Assembly: GCA_000703065.1 (NCBI GenBank)
Contig: JNLK01000001.1
Location: 930,001-994,000, forward strand
DNA length: 64,000 bases
Direction: 5' to 3'
DNA from: Lachnospiraceae bacterium AC2029
GTDB taxonomy: Bacteria > Bacillota > Clostridia > Lachnospirales > Lachnospiraceae
Shown here: one piece after another, positions 1 to 8,831 of the stretch
Layout: every line of letters starts with the position of its first letter
Numbering within the stretch: position 1 is the first letter of the stretch
Program-made: the position numbers and the translations under genes
Notes under the pieces: generated by a model
What the model was told of the DNA's origin: nothing
The model's input: only the letters and a program-made list of their open reading frames with translations
The model's database searches: none

Positions 1-1473
1 CACCTTCAGCCAGTCCTGGCTGGGGCCCTTGGAGTTACCCGAGGTAATGATCTCCACACGGTCACCGCTCTTCAGCTCTGTCTCGATGGGAACCATGGAG
101 CCGTTGACTCTCGCGCCCACCATGGTATTTCCCACTGCCGTGTGGATCAAATATGCAAAATCAATGGGCGTGGAGCCCTTGGGAAGACTCTTCACATCAC
201 CCGCCGGTGTAAAGACATATACCTGATCCTGGAACAGATCCAGGTCCGTCTTCACCGCATTCATAAATTCGTGGTTATCTGCCGTATCGTTCTGCCACTC
301 CAGGATCTCACGAAGCCAGATCAGCTTCTCCTCCTCACGGCTGACATTTTTCGAACCGCTCTCCTTGTATTTCCAGTGTGCGGCGATACCGTACTCAGCC
401 GTCCGGTGCATGTCATAGGTCCGGATCTGGATCTCAAAGGGGCGTCCCTCATTTCCGATCAGGGTCGTATGCAGCGACTGGTACATATTCGCCTTCGGCA
501 TGGCGATATAATCCTTGAAACGTCCGGGGATCGGTTTGTACTTCGCATGGATGATACCCAGCGCCGCATAGCAGTCCCGGACGGTATCCACCTTGATCCG
601 GAGCGCATAAATATCATAGATCTGATCCAGCGTCTTCCCCTGGGTCTTCATTTTCTTGTATATACTGAACATGTGCTTTACACGTCCGTCGATCTCTGCT
701 TCGATGCCGGCATCCGCGATCAGTTCACGCACCTCTTCCACCACTTCTGTGATGTAGTCCTCGCGCTCTGCCAGCCGCTCATCGATCTTCTGCTGCAGCT
801 CCGTATAAACCTGCGGATACAGGTACTGCATGCAAAGGTCATCCAGCTCGATCTTGATCTTGGAGATACCGAGCCTGTGAGCGATGGGTGCATAGATATC
901 CATGGTCTCACGCGCCTTCTCGATCTGCTTGGCCGGAGACTGATACTGCAGGGTCCTGAGGTTATGCAGACGGTCCGCCAGCTTGATGATGATCACCCGG
1001 ATATCCTTCGCCATGGCCAGGAACATCTTACGGAGGTTCTCCGCCTGGATCTCGATCTTATCCTGGGACAGGTTCAACTGGGTCAGCTTGGTAACGCCGT
1101 CCACCAGAATGGCAACCTCCTCGGAGAACTCTCTGGCAACATCCTCCTTCGTCATGGCGGTATCCTCTACCACATCATGAAGCAGACCCGCCACGATGGT
1201 CTCCTTGTCCATTTCCAGTTCCGCGAGAATGATAGCCACGCAGATCGGATGGATGATGTACGGCTCTCCGGACTTTCTCTTCTGCCCCTCATGGGCTTCG
1301 TCCGCCGTACGATATGCCTTCTCGATCATGGAAAAATCATCCGACGGATGGTACAGACGGATCTTCTCCAAAAGAACATCATAAAGAACCTCCGGAGAAG
1401 TAAAGTCCTCCGGGGTCGTCAGATCCTGCTCCTGCTTATGCGATTTGACCAAAGTGCGGATCGTGTCGTCCAT
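1..1473 (-). CDS. relA: Bifunctional (p)ppGpp synthetase/hydrolase, RelA/SpoT family (3' end outside window)
   Basis: Makes and degrades the alarmone (p)ppGpp in the cytoplasm. The first 491 residues are present. An N-terminal HD hydrolase domain shows H75, H99-D100 and D104 (HDVVED), so the hydrolase site looks intact. The synthetase domain follows (about residues 230-350, including GRVKHMFSIYKKM). A TGS domain starts near residue 415 (VYVFTPAGDVKSLPKGST). The rest of TGS and any ACT domain lie beyond position 1. The ATG is preceded by GGGAGAA that overlaps the end of apt, 6 nt away, so the two are cotranscribed. Order recJ-apt-rel is common in Firmicutes. Family identity is clear from sequence; assignment as bifunctional is by motif. 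Confidence 0.97.
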   Translation of the reverse strand, partial: MDDTIRTLVKSHKQEQDLTTPEDFTSPEVLYDVLLEKIRLYHPSDDFSMIEKAYRTADEAHEGQKRKSGEPYIIHPICVAIILAELEMDKETIVAGLLHDVVEDTAMTKEDVAREFSEEVAILVDGVTKLTQLNLSQDKIEIQAENLRKMFLAMAKDIRVIIIKLADRLHNLRTLQYQSPAKQIEKARETMDIYAPIAHRLGISKIKIELDDLCMQYLYPQVYTELQQKIDERLAEREDYITEVVEEVRELIADAGIEAEIDGRVKHMFSIYKKMKTQGKTLDQIYDIYALRIKVDTVRDCYAALGIIHAKYKPIPGRFKDYIAMPKANMYQSLHTTLIGNEGRPFEIQIRTYDMHRTAEYGIAAHWKYKESGSKNVSREEEKLIWLREILEWQNDTADNHEFMNAVKTDLDLFQDQVYVFTPAGDVKSLPKGSTPIDFAYLIHTAVGNTMVGARVNGSMVPIETELKSGDRVEIITSGNSKGPSQDWLKV

Positions 1474-1479
1474 TTGTTT

Positions 1480-2004
1480 CTATTCTCCCTCAAACTGTAC
1501 AACGCTTGCCACGTCATACTTCTTCAGCCGCTCTCTTCCCTTCAGATCCGGAAGTTCGATCAGGAAGATTGCCTTTACTACCTCGCCTCCGAGCTGCTCC
1601 ACCAGACCTGCTGTCGCTTCAATGGTTCCGCCGGTGGCGATCAGATCATCGATGATCACGACCTTCTGCCCGGGACGGATCGCATCCCTGTGGACCTCAA
1701 TGGTCGCAGTTCCGTACTCCAGATCATAAGTTGCCTCAACGGTTTCTCTCGGAAGCTTCCCCTTCTTGCGGACCAGGATCAGAGACTTATTCTCATTATA
1801 TGCGATCGGAGTCCCAAATAAGAATCCACGGGATTCCACGGCGGCTATAACATCATACTCCACGCCGTCCAAAAGCCCGGTCAGTTTATCCACGGCCAGC
1901 CGGAAGCCTTCCGGATCAGAGATGACACTGGTGACATCCCTGAACATCACTCCTGGTGTCGGAAAATCCGGGATCGTACTGATATAATCCTTTACATCTT
2001 TCAT
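1480..2004 (-). CDS. apt: Adenine phosphoribosyltransferase
   Basis: Salvages adenine to AMP using PRPP. The 174-residue length is normal for the family. The PRPP-binding loop VVIIDDLIATGGT sits at residues 115-127, and ESRGF near 57-61 is typical of Apt. The start has AAGGAG 5 nt upstream and overlaps the recJ stop codon (ATGA), pointing to translational coupling. It is followed 6 nt later by rel. Nothing unusual. Confidence 0.97.
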   Translation of the reverse strand: MKDVKDYISTIPDFPTPGVMFRDVTSVISDPEGFRLAVDKLTGLLDGVEYDVIAAVESRGFLFGTPIAYNENKSLILVRKKGKLPRETVEATYDLEYGTATIEVHRDAIRPGQKVVIIDDLIATGGTIEATAGLVEQLGGEVVKAIFLIELPDLKGRERLKKYDVASVVQFEGE

Positions 2005-3764
2005 GAGGACTCCTTTCCGTCATCAACTGTACTTCTTCGAAAATGCTCAACGATACACTCCGCTTTTCGGTCGCGGTAAGTATCGATCGATACTCTGTAC
2101 ATGATATCAAGCTTAACGCACTTTTCTATTTTATCACACTCAGCGTGTTCAGACCATACTTTTATGCTTTCAATCAGGGATTCCATGTCAAATGATTTCG
2201 CGAATACCCTTTCCCCTCTCTCATTCCGGAGTGTCAGAAATCCGACCTTACCGCCGGCGAAGGTCTTCACTCCCTCCACCGCAAGTCCCCGTTCCGCAAA
2301 AAGCGGTTTCGGATTGCCGGTTCCAAAGGGCTCCAGCTGTGCCAGCTGCTCCGCAAGGGTCAGATTTACATAAGATAACGGCATGGGAACATCGATAAAT
2401 ATCTTTTCCGTCAGCTGATCCCCGGTCAGTCCGGCTTCCTCATTCATCTGCCGCCGAAGCGGTTCCAGCTCCTCCTTCCGGATCGTGAGTCCCGCCGCCA
2501 TGGGATGTCCTCCGAAATGGTCGATATGGGACTCAGCGGACTTCATGCCCTCGAACATATTGTAGGCCTCGATCGAACGTCCGGATCCCTTCAGCATTTC
2601 CGGATCCTCCGCGCTCTCCGTGAAAATGACCGTCGGTCTGTAATACCGTTCCCGGACCTTCCCCGCAACGATCCCCGCCAGAGATTCATGCAGTCCGGGC
2701 ACCTGTATCAACAGGATCTGATCCCGGTCGCAGAGTCTTTCCTCCTCCACGATCTGTATCGCACAGGCAGTTCCGCTGAGGGTGGCGTTCTTCCGTTCAT
2801 CGTTCAGATGCTTTGTCTCTGCAGCCAGAGCGGCAGCCTCCCCCGGATCCTCACAGAGGAACAGCTTCAGCGCATCCTTTGCACTGTTAAGACGTCCTTC
2901 CGAATTGATGCAGGGACCGATCCGGAACCCCAGATGATACGCCGTAAGCGTATTGCCCAAAAGCTCCTCCGCTTCCAGAAGCGCCCGAAGTCCCACATTT
3001 TCCGTATGCTCCATGACCCGCAGACCTTCTCTTACGAGGATCCTGTTCTCTCCGTTGAGAGGCATCACATCGCATACGGTTCCCAAAGCCACGAATTCCA
3101 GATATTTCTCCGAGGAAAGCGGTTTGCCTTCCGCCTCCGCAAGCTTCTTCATCAGCTTGTAGGCGACCTCCGCACCGCAGATCGTCTTAAAGGGATAGGG
3201 GCAAAGGGGCTGCCAGGGATTCACGACGGCATCCGCCGCCGGAAGTCCCTCCTTCACCTGATGATGATCCGTCACGACCACCGTCATCCCCAGTTCCTTC
3301 GCGCGCGCGATGGATTCAAAGGCCGTGATCCCATTGTCGCAGGTCAGCAGTGTATCCACACCGTCCGCATGGGCTTCCTCCACCAGCCGAACGTTCATCC
3401 CGTAGCCGTCCCTGATCCGGTCCGGAATATCGTAGGACACATCCGCTCCCAGCGCCTTCAGACCGTCATACAGAATATAATTCGAGGTCACACCGTCCAC
3501 ATCATAGTCGGAAATGATCCGGATAGGCTTTCCCTCCCGCAGCTTCTCCTGCAGGATCTCCACTGCCTCCTTCATTCCCTTCAACAGCAGTTCATCCGGA
3601 ATGCAGGACAGCGTCCCGTAAAGATACTCCTCCTGCGCCTCCGGTGTATCCAGCCCCCGGTTCACCAGAACCCTCGCCATCACCGGAGAGATCCCCAGAC
3701 GTTCTGCGATCTCATTGAAATCCGCACGCTTCGTATGGAGTCTCCATTCAACTTCTCTGCTCAT
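2001..3764 (-). CDS. recJ: Single-stranded-DNA-specific 5'-3' exonuclease RecJ
   Basis: DHH-family exonuclease used in recombination and mismatch repair. From the chosen start the protein has 587 residues, near the usual RecJ length. DHH-family motifs are visible: DYDVDG at 86-91, TCDNG at 141-145, TDHH at 165-168 and GTVCDVMPL further on. A C-terminal OB-like region completes it. An in-frame ATG 15 codons upstream is less likely because GGAGAGGGT lies directly before the chosen ATG. First gene of recJ-apt-rel; a hairpin that can end secDF transcription lies about 85 nt upstream. Confidence 0.95.
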   Translation of the reverse strand: MSREVEWRLHTKRADFNEIAERLGISPVMARVLVNRGLDTPEAQEEYLYGTLSCIPDELLLKGMKEAVEILQEKLREGKPIRIISDYDVDGVTSNYILYDGLKALGADVSYDIPDRIRDGYGMNVRLVEEAHADGVDTLLTCDNGITAFESIARAKELGMTVVVTDHHQVKEGLPAADAVVNPWQPLCPYPFKTICGAEVAYKLMKKLAEAEGKPLSSEKYLEFVALGTVCDVMPLNGENRILVREGLRVMEHTENVGLRALLEAEELLGNTLTAYHLGFRIGPCINSEGRLNSAKDALKLFLCEDPGEAAALAAETKHLNDERKNATLSGTACAIQIVEEERLCDRDQILLIQVPGLHESLAGIVAGKVRERYYRPTVIFTESAEDPEMLKGSGRSIEAYNMFEGMKSAESHIDHFGGHPMAAGLTIRKEELEPLRRQMNEEAGLTGDQLTEKIFIDVPMPLSYVNLTLAEQLAQLEPFGTGNPKPLFAERGLAVEGVKTFAGGKVGFLTLRNERGERVFAKSFDMESLIESIKVWSEHAECDKIEKCVKLDIMYRVSIDTYRDRKAECIVEHFRRSTVDDGKESS

Positions 3765-3848
3765 ACCCTCTCCTCGTACCTGCTTCCATCGGTTTCTCCG
3801 CATCACCAAAGCAGCTCATCCTGATACATTTTCCGCATGGAAGCAAAG

Positions 3849-3874
3849 GAGCCACAGGGAACCCCCTGTGGCTC
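3849..3874 (-). terminator. Hairpin after secDF, probable terminator
   Basis: A perfect 11-bp inverted repeat (GAGCCACAGGG / CCCTGTGGCTC) with a short loop lies 14 nt after the secDF stop codon. On the minus strand it runs into CTTTGCTTCC, a weak T-rich tail. It separates secDF from recJ. Confidence 0.6.
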
Positions 3875-3887
3875 GAAACTTTACGTA

Positions 3888-6152
3888 TTACTGCTTTCCG
3901 GCTTTTGCCGTCTGTTTCATCGAATTCTGCTTCTCACTCTGATCCGGGGCCTTCTTCTTACCGATATGCTTCTTCAGGAACAGCCACAGCGGTCCTGTGA
4001 TGAAGATGGAAGAATACAGACCGCACAGAAGACCTGCGATCAGCGTCAGAGTGAACTCCTTCAGAGAAGGTACACCCAGGATGTACAGCATCAGCACCGT
4101 AACGAAGGTGGTCAATGTGGAATAGATATTTCGTGTCATGGTCTGAGAGATCGAGGTATCCACAATCGTATCGTAGCCCACCTGAGCCGGATTCATCTCA
4201 CGCAGATTCTCACGGATCCGGTCGAAGATGATGATGGTCGCATTGATGGAGTAACCGACAATGGTCAGCATACATGCGATGAAGGTTCCGCCGACAGACA
4301 GGTATGCCACGGAATAAACCATGAACACAACCAGGACGTCGTGCACAAGAGCGATCACGGCTGCCGCACCGAAGCGGACATCCGAGAACCGGAATGCAAT
4401 GTAGATCAGCATCAGGATAGAAGCTACAACCACTGCAATGATCGCATCTCTCTGCATCTCACTGGAGATGGTGCTGCTGATGTTCTGTGAATCGATCTTG
4501 TCGTCTGTCAGGCTGAACTTGTTCTCCAGCGCATTGCTGACAGCCGAACGGGTCTCCTCATTCAGCTCGGAGGTCTTGAATACGATCTGGTTGGTATTGT
4601 CTACGATCTGGATCTGAACCGAACCCGCATTGATGCCTGCCGCATCTGCGATCACCGGAACGATCTCCGTCTCAGCCTCTTCCAGAGTATATGCCTTGTC
4701 AAATGTAACGGTTGTGGATGTACCGCCGCTGAACTCCAGACTGTAGTTCAGGGAGTCACCACGGCCGTCCATATTCTTGTTTACAAAGAGTGCACCGATA
4801 CCGCATGCGATCACTACCAGAGAGATCAGTGCGGTGAACTTGAAGGCCTTGGAGAACTTAACGACCTTCTTATGTCTGGACTCACCGTAAAGCTTCTTGT
4901 TTGTAACGCCCAGGGTCGAGAAACAGTTCAGAAGAACACGTGTTACAACCAGAGCGGTGAACATGGAAAGCACGATACCCAGGATCAAGGTCTTGGCAAA
5001 GCCCTTAACTGCACCGGAGCCCATGGACAGAAGTACGACACCTGCGATAATGGTTGTGATATTTCCGTCGAAGATCGCGGAGAAAGCCTTGGAGAAACCG
5101 TTTTTGATCGCTGTCTTAACGGTCTTTCCTTCTCCGATCTCCTCTTTGATACGTGTGAAAATGATGACATTCGCATCCACGGCCATACCTATACCCAGTA
5201 TGATACCGGCAAGACCCGGCAGTGTCAGGGAAATGTTCAGCGTCTGAATGAAGAACAGATCCAGGATGACATAGCAGGAAAGCGCGATAGATGCAAGGAA
5301 TCCCGGGAACCGGAATACAATGATCATGATCAGGAACACGATGCCGAGGCCGATAGCGCCGGCAAACAGGGATGTGGAAACCGCATCACTACCCAGCTTA
5401 GCGCCGACAACCTGAGAACGCAGTTCCTTCAGTGTCAGCGGCAGTGCACCGATCTTGATGGTGCTGGCCAGAGACTCTGCTTCCTCATAGGTGCTGATGT
5501 TGTTGATCTCGGCATTTCCGCCTGTGATCGCCTCATTTACGGTAGGTGCACTTGCAACCTTTCCGTCATAAACGATGTAGATCGGAGAGCCTACATTTGC
5601 GGCAGTCACCTCAGCGAACTTCTGAGCACCCTCTTCCGTGAACTGCAGGGAAACCACATTCTCCTTGGTTCCCTTGGTCTGATCCTCACGGATCCCGCCC
5701 TGTGCGTCCTTAATATCCGCACCGGTCAGGGCAGCCTCGTAGGTCTGTCCGCTTTCGAACAACTGATAGTTCGTGGGATCGATAAATTCAAGGGTACCGG
5801 GACGTCCCAGCTCGTCAAGGATCTTGTTGGGATCATACTTGCTGGTATCCACCGGAATTTCTACAGTGATACGGTTGCCGCCTTCCATGTAGACTTCACC
5901 GTCCGTACTGTAGTTGTCAACTCTTCGCTGCAGCTTGTCCTTGGTTGCGGCGATCGACGAGTCGTCCGCATCCTCTTCCACGATCTCGTAGGTGACGCTG
6001 ACACCGCCACGAAGGTCAAGACCCAGGACGATATCCTCTGCACGACCGGCATTTGTCTCTCCCAGTCCGCAAATTACCGTATACACGGCACCTGCTACCA
6101 GCAGGGCGAACAGAAGAAGACCGAGCACCGCATTTCTCTTTGCTTTCTTCAT
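3888..6152 (-). CDS. secDF: Fused SecD-SecF protein-export membrane protein
   Basis: Accessory unit of the Sec translocon that pulls exported proteins across the membrane using the ion gradient. At 754 residues it is a single-chain SecDF. The SecD half has an N-terminal transmembrane segment, the LGLDLRGGV motif near residue 43, the periplasm-facing P1 domain and six predicted membrane segments. The SecF half begins near residue 440, has the FSGGTSTTVTF region near 470 and SecF-type segments ending in LWLFLKKHIG. AAGGAG precedes the ATG. It lies just downstream of the SCIFF maturase, and this neighbourhood with Sec genes is frequent for SCIFF loci in Clostridia (established knowledge). Confidence 0.96.
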   Translation of the reverse strand: MKKAKRNAVLGLLLFALLVAGAVYTVICGLGETNAGRAEDIVLGLDLRGGVSVTYEIVEEDADDSSIAATKDKLQRRVDNYSTDGEVYMEGGNRITVEIPVDTSKYDPNKILDELGRPGTLEFIDPTNYQLFESGQTYEAALTGADIKDAQGGIREDQTKGTKENVVSLQFTEEGAQKFAEVTAANVGSPIYIVYDGKVASAPTVNEAITGGNAEINNISTYEEAESLASTIKIGALPLTLKELRSQVVGAKLGSDAVSTSLFAGAIGLGIVFLIMIIVFRFPGFLASIALSCYVILDLFFIQTLNISLTLPGLAGIILGIGMAVDANVIIFTRIKEEIGEGKTVKTAIKNGFSKAFSAIFDGNITTIIAGVVLLSMGSGAVKGFAKTLILGIVLSMFTALVVTRVLLNCFSTLGVTNKKLYGESRHKKVVKFSKAFKFTALISLVVIACGIGALFVNKNMDGRGDSLNYSLEFSGGTSTTVTFDKAYTLEEAETEIVPVIADAAGINAGSVQIQIVDNTNQIVFKTSELNEETRSAVSNALENKFSLTDDKIDSQNISSTISSEMQRDAIIAVVVASILMLIYIAFRFSDVRFGAAAVIALVHDVLVVFMVYSVAYLSVGGTFIACMLTIVGYSINATIIIFDRIRENLREMNPAQVGYDTIVDTSISQTMTRNIYSTLTTFVTVLMLYILGVPSLKEFTLTLIAGLLCGLYSSIFITGPLWLFLKKHIGKKKAPDQSEKQNSMKQTAKAGKQ

Positions 6153-6215
6153 CGTTTTACTCCTTATTCTTCATCCGGTCTCCCGGAAAATAGGTACATG
6201 ATCATAATCCCCGGA

Positions 6216-7697
6216 TCAGCAGACGGGCATGCCTCCGGTCACCTCACAGGTGTCCTCGCAGGCTCCGTTCTCCTGTCCTGCGGTTTCCTCCGATCCACAG
6301 GCCTCCGGTTTCCGGACTGCGCTTCCTCCGCCGACTCCGGCCAGGGCCGCCTTCATCATCAGCGCACATTCCACGCGCTTCCGTTCCAGCTCGCAGCCGA
6401 TATCATACGCCTCCAGGATCTTCCCATGGAAGGCAAATGCGTTCGCGGCACATCCGCCGCTACAGAAGAACCGTGCGAAGCAGTCCCTGCATTTCTCCTT
6501 GGCGTACACGTTGTTACATTTAAATTCACCCACCAGTTCGGTATTCCCGATCCCCTTCCATACATCTCCCAGAAGGAATCTTTCGTCTCCCACGAACTGA
6601 TGACAGGGATACAGGTCTCCCCAGGGCGTCACGGCAAGATACTCCGTACCGGAGCCGCAGCCGGACAGCCGCTTGTAGACACAGGGTCCACCGGTGAGGT
6701 CGATCATAAAATGGAAGAATGTCACGGGCTTTCCGGCCCTCGCACGTTCCACCAGCGCCGCCGCCAGACGGTCATACTGTTCCAGCAGCTTCGGCACATC
6801 CTCTTCACGGATGGCGTATTCTTCCTCCGGCGGTGCTACCACCGGCTCCATGGATACCACGTCGAAGCCCTCATCCACCAGGGTGAGCACGTCCTCGCAG
6901 AAATCCAGATTGTTATGGGTAAAGGTTCCGCGGATGTAGTACTCTCCCTTCCGCTTCTCCTTAAAGTGCTTATATTTAGGAAGAATGATATCATAGCTTC
7001 CCTTTCCGTTTCGTGTAGGACGCATGGCGTCATTCACCGCACGTCTTCCGTCTATGGAAAGGACCACATTCTTCAGCTCTCTGTTGGCGAAGTCGATCAC
7101 CTCGTCATCCAGCAGGATGCCGTTGGTGGTAAGGGTGAACCGGAAGTTCTTTCCCGTCTCCTTCTCCCGCTGCCGGCCGTATGCCACCAGCTGCTTCACC
7201 ACATCGAAGTTCATAAGAGGTTCACCTCCGAAGAAGTCCACCTCCAGATTCCGTCGGTTTCCGGAATTCTCGATCAGGAAGTCCAGCGCCTGCTTTCCCA
7301 CCTCATAGGACATCAGCGCCCGGTCCCCATGATACTCACCCTGTCCGGCGAAACAATATCTGCACGCCAGGTTACAGTCATGGGACACGTTCAGGCAAAG
7401 GGCCTTCACCACGGTCTTCCTCTTCTTGAAGTCGATCACCGCATTTTCGTAGGTATCCTCCGCAAAGAGACGTCCGTCCGCCTCCAGCTTTCTGACCGCT
7501 TCGTAGGCCTCATCGATCCCCTCCGCCGTCTCCGAGGGATAACGCTCCGCCAGCTGACGCAGCACTTCCTCTTTGGATTCCTTATCATAAAGGGCGATCA
7601 GGTCGTAAACCAGATCATCTACTACATGGACGGAACCGCTGCATACATCCAGCACGATGTTATAACCGTTATTCTTAAATTGATGTACCTGCTTCAT
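6216..7697 (-). CDS. scfB: SCIFF peptide maturase, radical SAM/SPASM thioether-forming enzyme
   Basis: Installs Cys-to-Thr type thioether cross-links in the SCIFF peptide encoded just upstream. A RiPP-recognition-like N-terminal region (about 1-90) precedes the radical SAM core. The iron-sulfur cysteines are C108, C112 and C115 (CNLACRYC). A SPASM-type C-terminal region has many cysteines, including GCGSGTEYLAVTPWGDLYPC and CRDCFARFFCSGGC. An ATG four codons upstream exists, but only the chosen ATG has a nearby GGAGAG, so the shorter 493-residue form is preferred. Family assignment is strong because the partner peptide is adjacent. The natural role of the product is not known from sequence. 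Confidence 0.94.
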   Translation of the reverse strand: MKQVHQFKNNGYNIVLDVCSGSVHVVDDLVYDLIALYDKESKEEVLRQLAERYPSETAEGIDEAYEAVRKLEADGRLFAEDTYENAVIDFKKRKTVVKALCLNVSHDCNLACRYCFAGQGEYHGDRALMSYEVGKQALDFLIENSGNRRNLEVDFFGGEPLMNFDVVKQLVAYGRQREKETGKNFRFTLTTNGILLDDEVIDFANRELKNVVLSIDGRRAVNDAMRPTRNGKGSYDIILPKYKHFKEKRKGEYYIRGTFTHNNLDFCEDVLTLVDEGFDVVSMEPVVAPPEEEYAIREEDVPKLLEQYDRLAAALVERARAGKPVTFFHFMIDLTGGPCVYKRLSGCGSGTEYLAVTPWGDLYPCHQFVGDERFLLGDVWKGIGNTELVGEFKCNNVYAKEKCRDCFARFFCSGGCAANAFAFHGKILEAYDIGCELERKRVECALMMKAALAGVGGGSAVRKPEACGSEETAGQENGACEDTCEVTGGMPVC

Positions 7698-7720
7698 TTC
7701 GCTCTCCATGCAAGCAAAGA

Positions 7721-7742
7721 GGACTATCCCTCGGGATGGTCC
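7721..7742 (-). terminator. Hairpin between scfA and scfB, possible attenuator or processing site
   Basis: The minus strand carries GGAC-C-ATCCC, loop GA, GGGAT-A-GTCC: a 9-bp stem with one mismatch, followed by TCTTTGCTTGC. It ends about 23 nt before the maturase start. In peptide/enzyme pairs such an element could give more peptide than enzyme; that role is inference. Confidence 0.45.
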
Positions 7743-7788
7743 CCTTTCCTAAAGATTTCTATAACAGAGTCTTCTACAGGGCCTTTTT

Positions 7789-7929
7789 TTACTGATTTTC
7801 GCAGCTCTGATTTCCTACTGTGCAGGAAGTCTTGCATGCGGACTGGCAGGATGTCTGGCACTCGCCGCAACCGCCGTGCTCCTGTGTCTCCTGATATGTG
7901 GTCTCTGTCAAAGTCTGAATTCTCTCCAT
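7789..7929 (-). CDS. scfA: SCIFF (six-cysteines-in-forty-five) peptide precursor
   Basis: A 46-residue ribosomal peptide, read directly from the sequence. Its six cysteines are at 21, 24, 28, 32, 36 and 43, in the family-typical stretch CQTSCQSACKTSCTVGNQSC. Cysteines are spaced for thioether bonds made by the maturase downstream. GGAGGAGAG lies 4 nt before the ATG. The stop runs straight into an A7 run on the minus strand. A good sigma-A-type promoter lies about 55 nt upstream. The peptide is nearly universal in Clostridia; its function is unresolved. Confidence 0.95.
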   Translation of the reverse strand: MERIQTLTETTYQETQEHGGCGECQTSCQSACKTSCTVGNQSCENQ

Positions 7930-7984
7930 GATTCTCTCCTCCGTTTACTGTCCTTCTTTCTTCAAAAGGACATAATACTGTGAC

Positions 7985-8012
7985 ATTATAACACATTCCC
8001 ATATAAATGCAA
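7985..8012 (-). promoter_or_regulatory. Promoter of scfA-scfB
   Basis: Minus strand shows TTGCAT, a 16-nt spacer and a perfect TATAAT box. It is placed about 55 nt before the scfA start, and no other promoter is needed for scfA-scfB. Confidence 0.7.
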
Positions 8013-8086
8013 ACAAAAAATGTGTTCGCCTGCATCCTATGTATCCTTCACAGACGGCCCGCCGCAATCGTCAGAATTTTCCGCCA

Positions 8087-8746
8087 TCATGCCCGCAGGA
8101 CCGGAATCAGCTGATCCGCCCGGTCCAGGATCAGATCCGCATGCTCCCTGGCCGTATCATTCGGCCGGATCAGGTCCACCACCATAACGGTGAAGAGTCC
8201 CGCTCTTCCGGAGGAAACCACCCCGTTGATGGAATCCTCAACACCCACCGCCTGTTCCGGTGCGACGCCGAGGCGTTCACAGGCCGCCAGATAGATATCC
8301 GGGTTGGGCTTTCCCCTCGGAACAGAATCTCCGTACACGATCTCGTCAAAATAGTCATAGAGTCCATGACGTTTCAGGTGGTATTCCGCCCGTTCGTGCG
8401 CCGTGGATGTAGCCAGTCCGATCCGGATCCCCTCCTTCTTCAGGAACTCCAGAAGCTCCAGGATCCCCGGCTTCACATCATAGCCCGGATCTCTTCCATA
8501 GGCGTCCACCCCGGCATTTACTCCCTCCCGAAATTCCATATAATCGATATCCGTTCCAAACATATCCTCAAAATGCTTCCTGTTTGTGTCCTTGGTTCCT
8601 CCTGCGATCAGATCGCAGAAGGGTTCCACCAGCTCATCGGGAAGTCCGTACTTTGCCGCCTGGCGATGCTCCATCATCCGGTAAACCCTCTCGGAATCGA
8701 AGATCACTCCGTCCATATCGAATACAACTGCCTGATATTTTCCCAT
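8087..8746 (-). CDS. HAD-superfamily phosphatase, beta-phosphoglucomutase-like
   Basis: Cytoplasmic phosphatase or phosphomutase of the haloacid dehalogenase superfamily. Motif I is FDMDGVIFDS with nucleophile D10 and D12; motif II is LATSTAHERAE; the motif III/IV region has GKPNPDIYL and GVEDSINGV. The helical cap lies between motif I and motif II, as in PgmB-type members. The chosen ATG has AAGGAAAG 5 nt upstream, whereas two earlier in-frame ATGs lack a site; length is then 219. Substrate cannot be told from sequence. It sits behind the strong terminator of the giant surface gene, so it has its own transcription. Confidence 0.85.
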   Translation of the reverse strand: MGKYQAVVFDMDGVIFDSERVYRMMEHRQAAKYGLPDELVEPFCDLIAGGTKDTNRKHFEDMFGTDIDYMEFREGVNAGVDAYGRDPGYDVKPGILELLEFLKKEGIRIGLATSTAHERAEYHLKRHGLYDYFDEIVYGDSVPRGKPNPDIYLAACERLGVAPEQAVGVEDSINGVVSSGRAGLFTVMVVDLIRPNDTAREHADLILDRADQLIPVLRA

Positions 8747-8782
8747 AGACTTTCCTTTCATAACAGAATCTTCAGCCATTTT

Positions 8783-8816
8783 GTAAAAAACAGCGCGGGC
8801 GATGAACCCGCGCTGT
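8783..8816 (-). terminator. Rho-independent terminator of the 1771-aa surface protein gene
   Basis: A 10-bp perfect stem (ACAGCGCGGG / CCCGCGCTGT) with a 7-nt loop is followed on the minus strand by a run of six T. It lies 15 nt after the stop codon and closes the phosphosignalling operon. Confidence 0.92.
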
Positions 8817-8831
8817 AACGATTATGATGTC

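Noticed and set aside
142-1821. Open frame of 559 codons on the plus strand
   Set aside because: Antisense to rel and apt, both unmistakable by motif.
4872-7931. Open frame of 1019 codons on the plus strand
   Set aside because: It runs antisense to secDF and the SCIFF maturase, has no ribosome site or known motif, and arises from the codon bias of the real genes.
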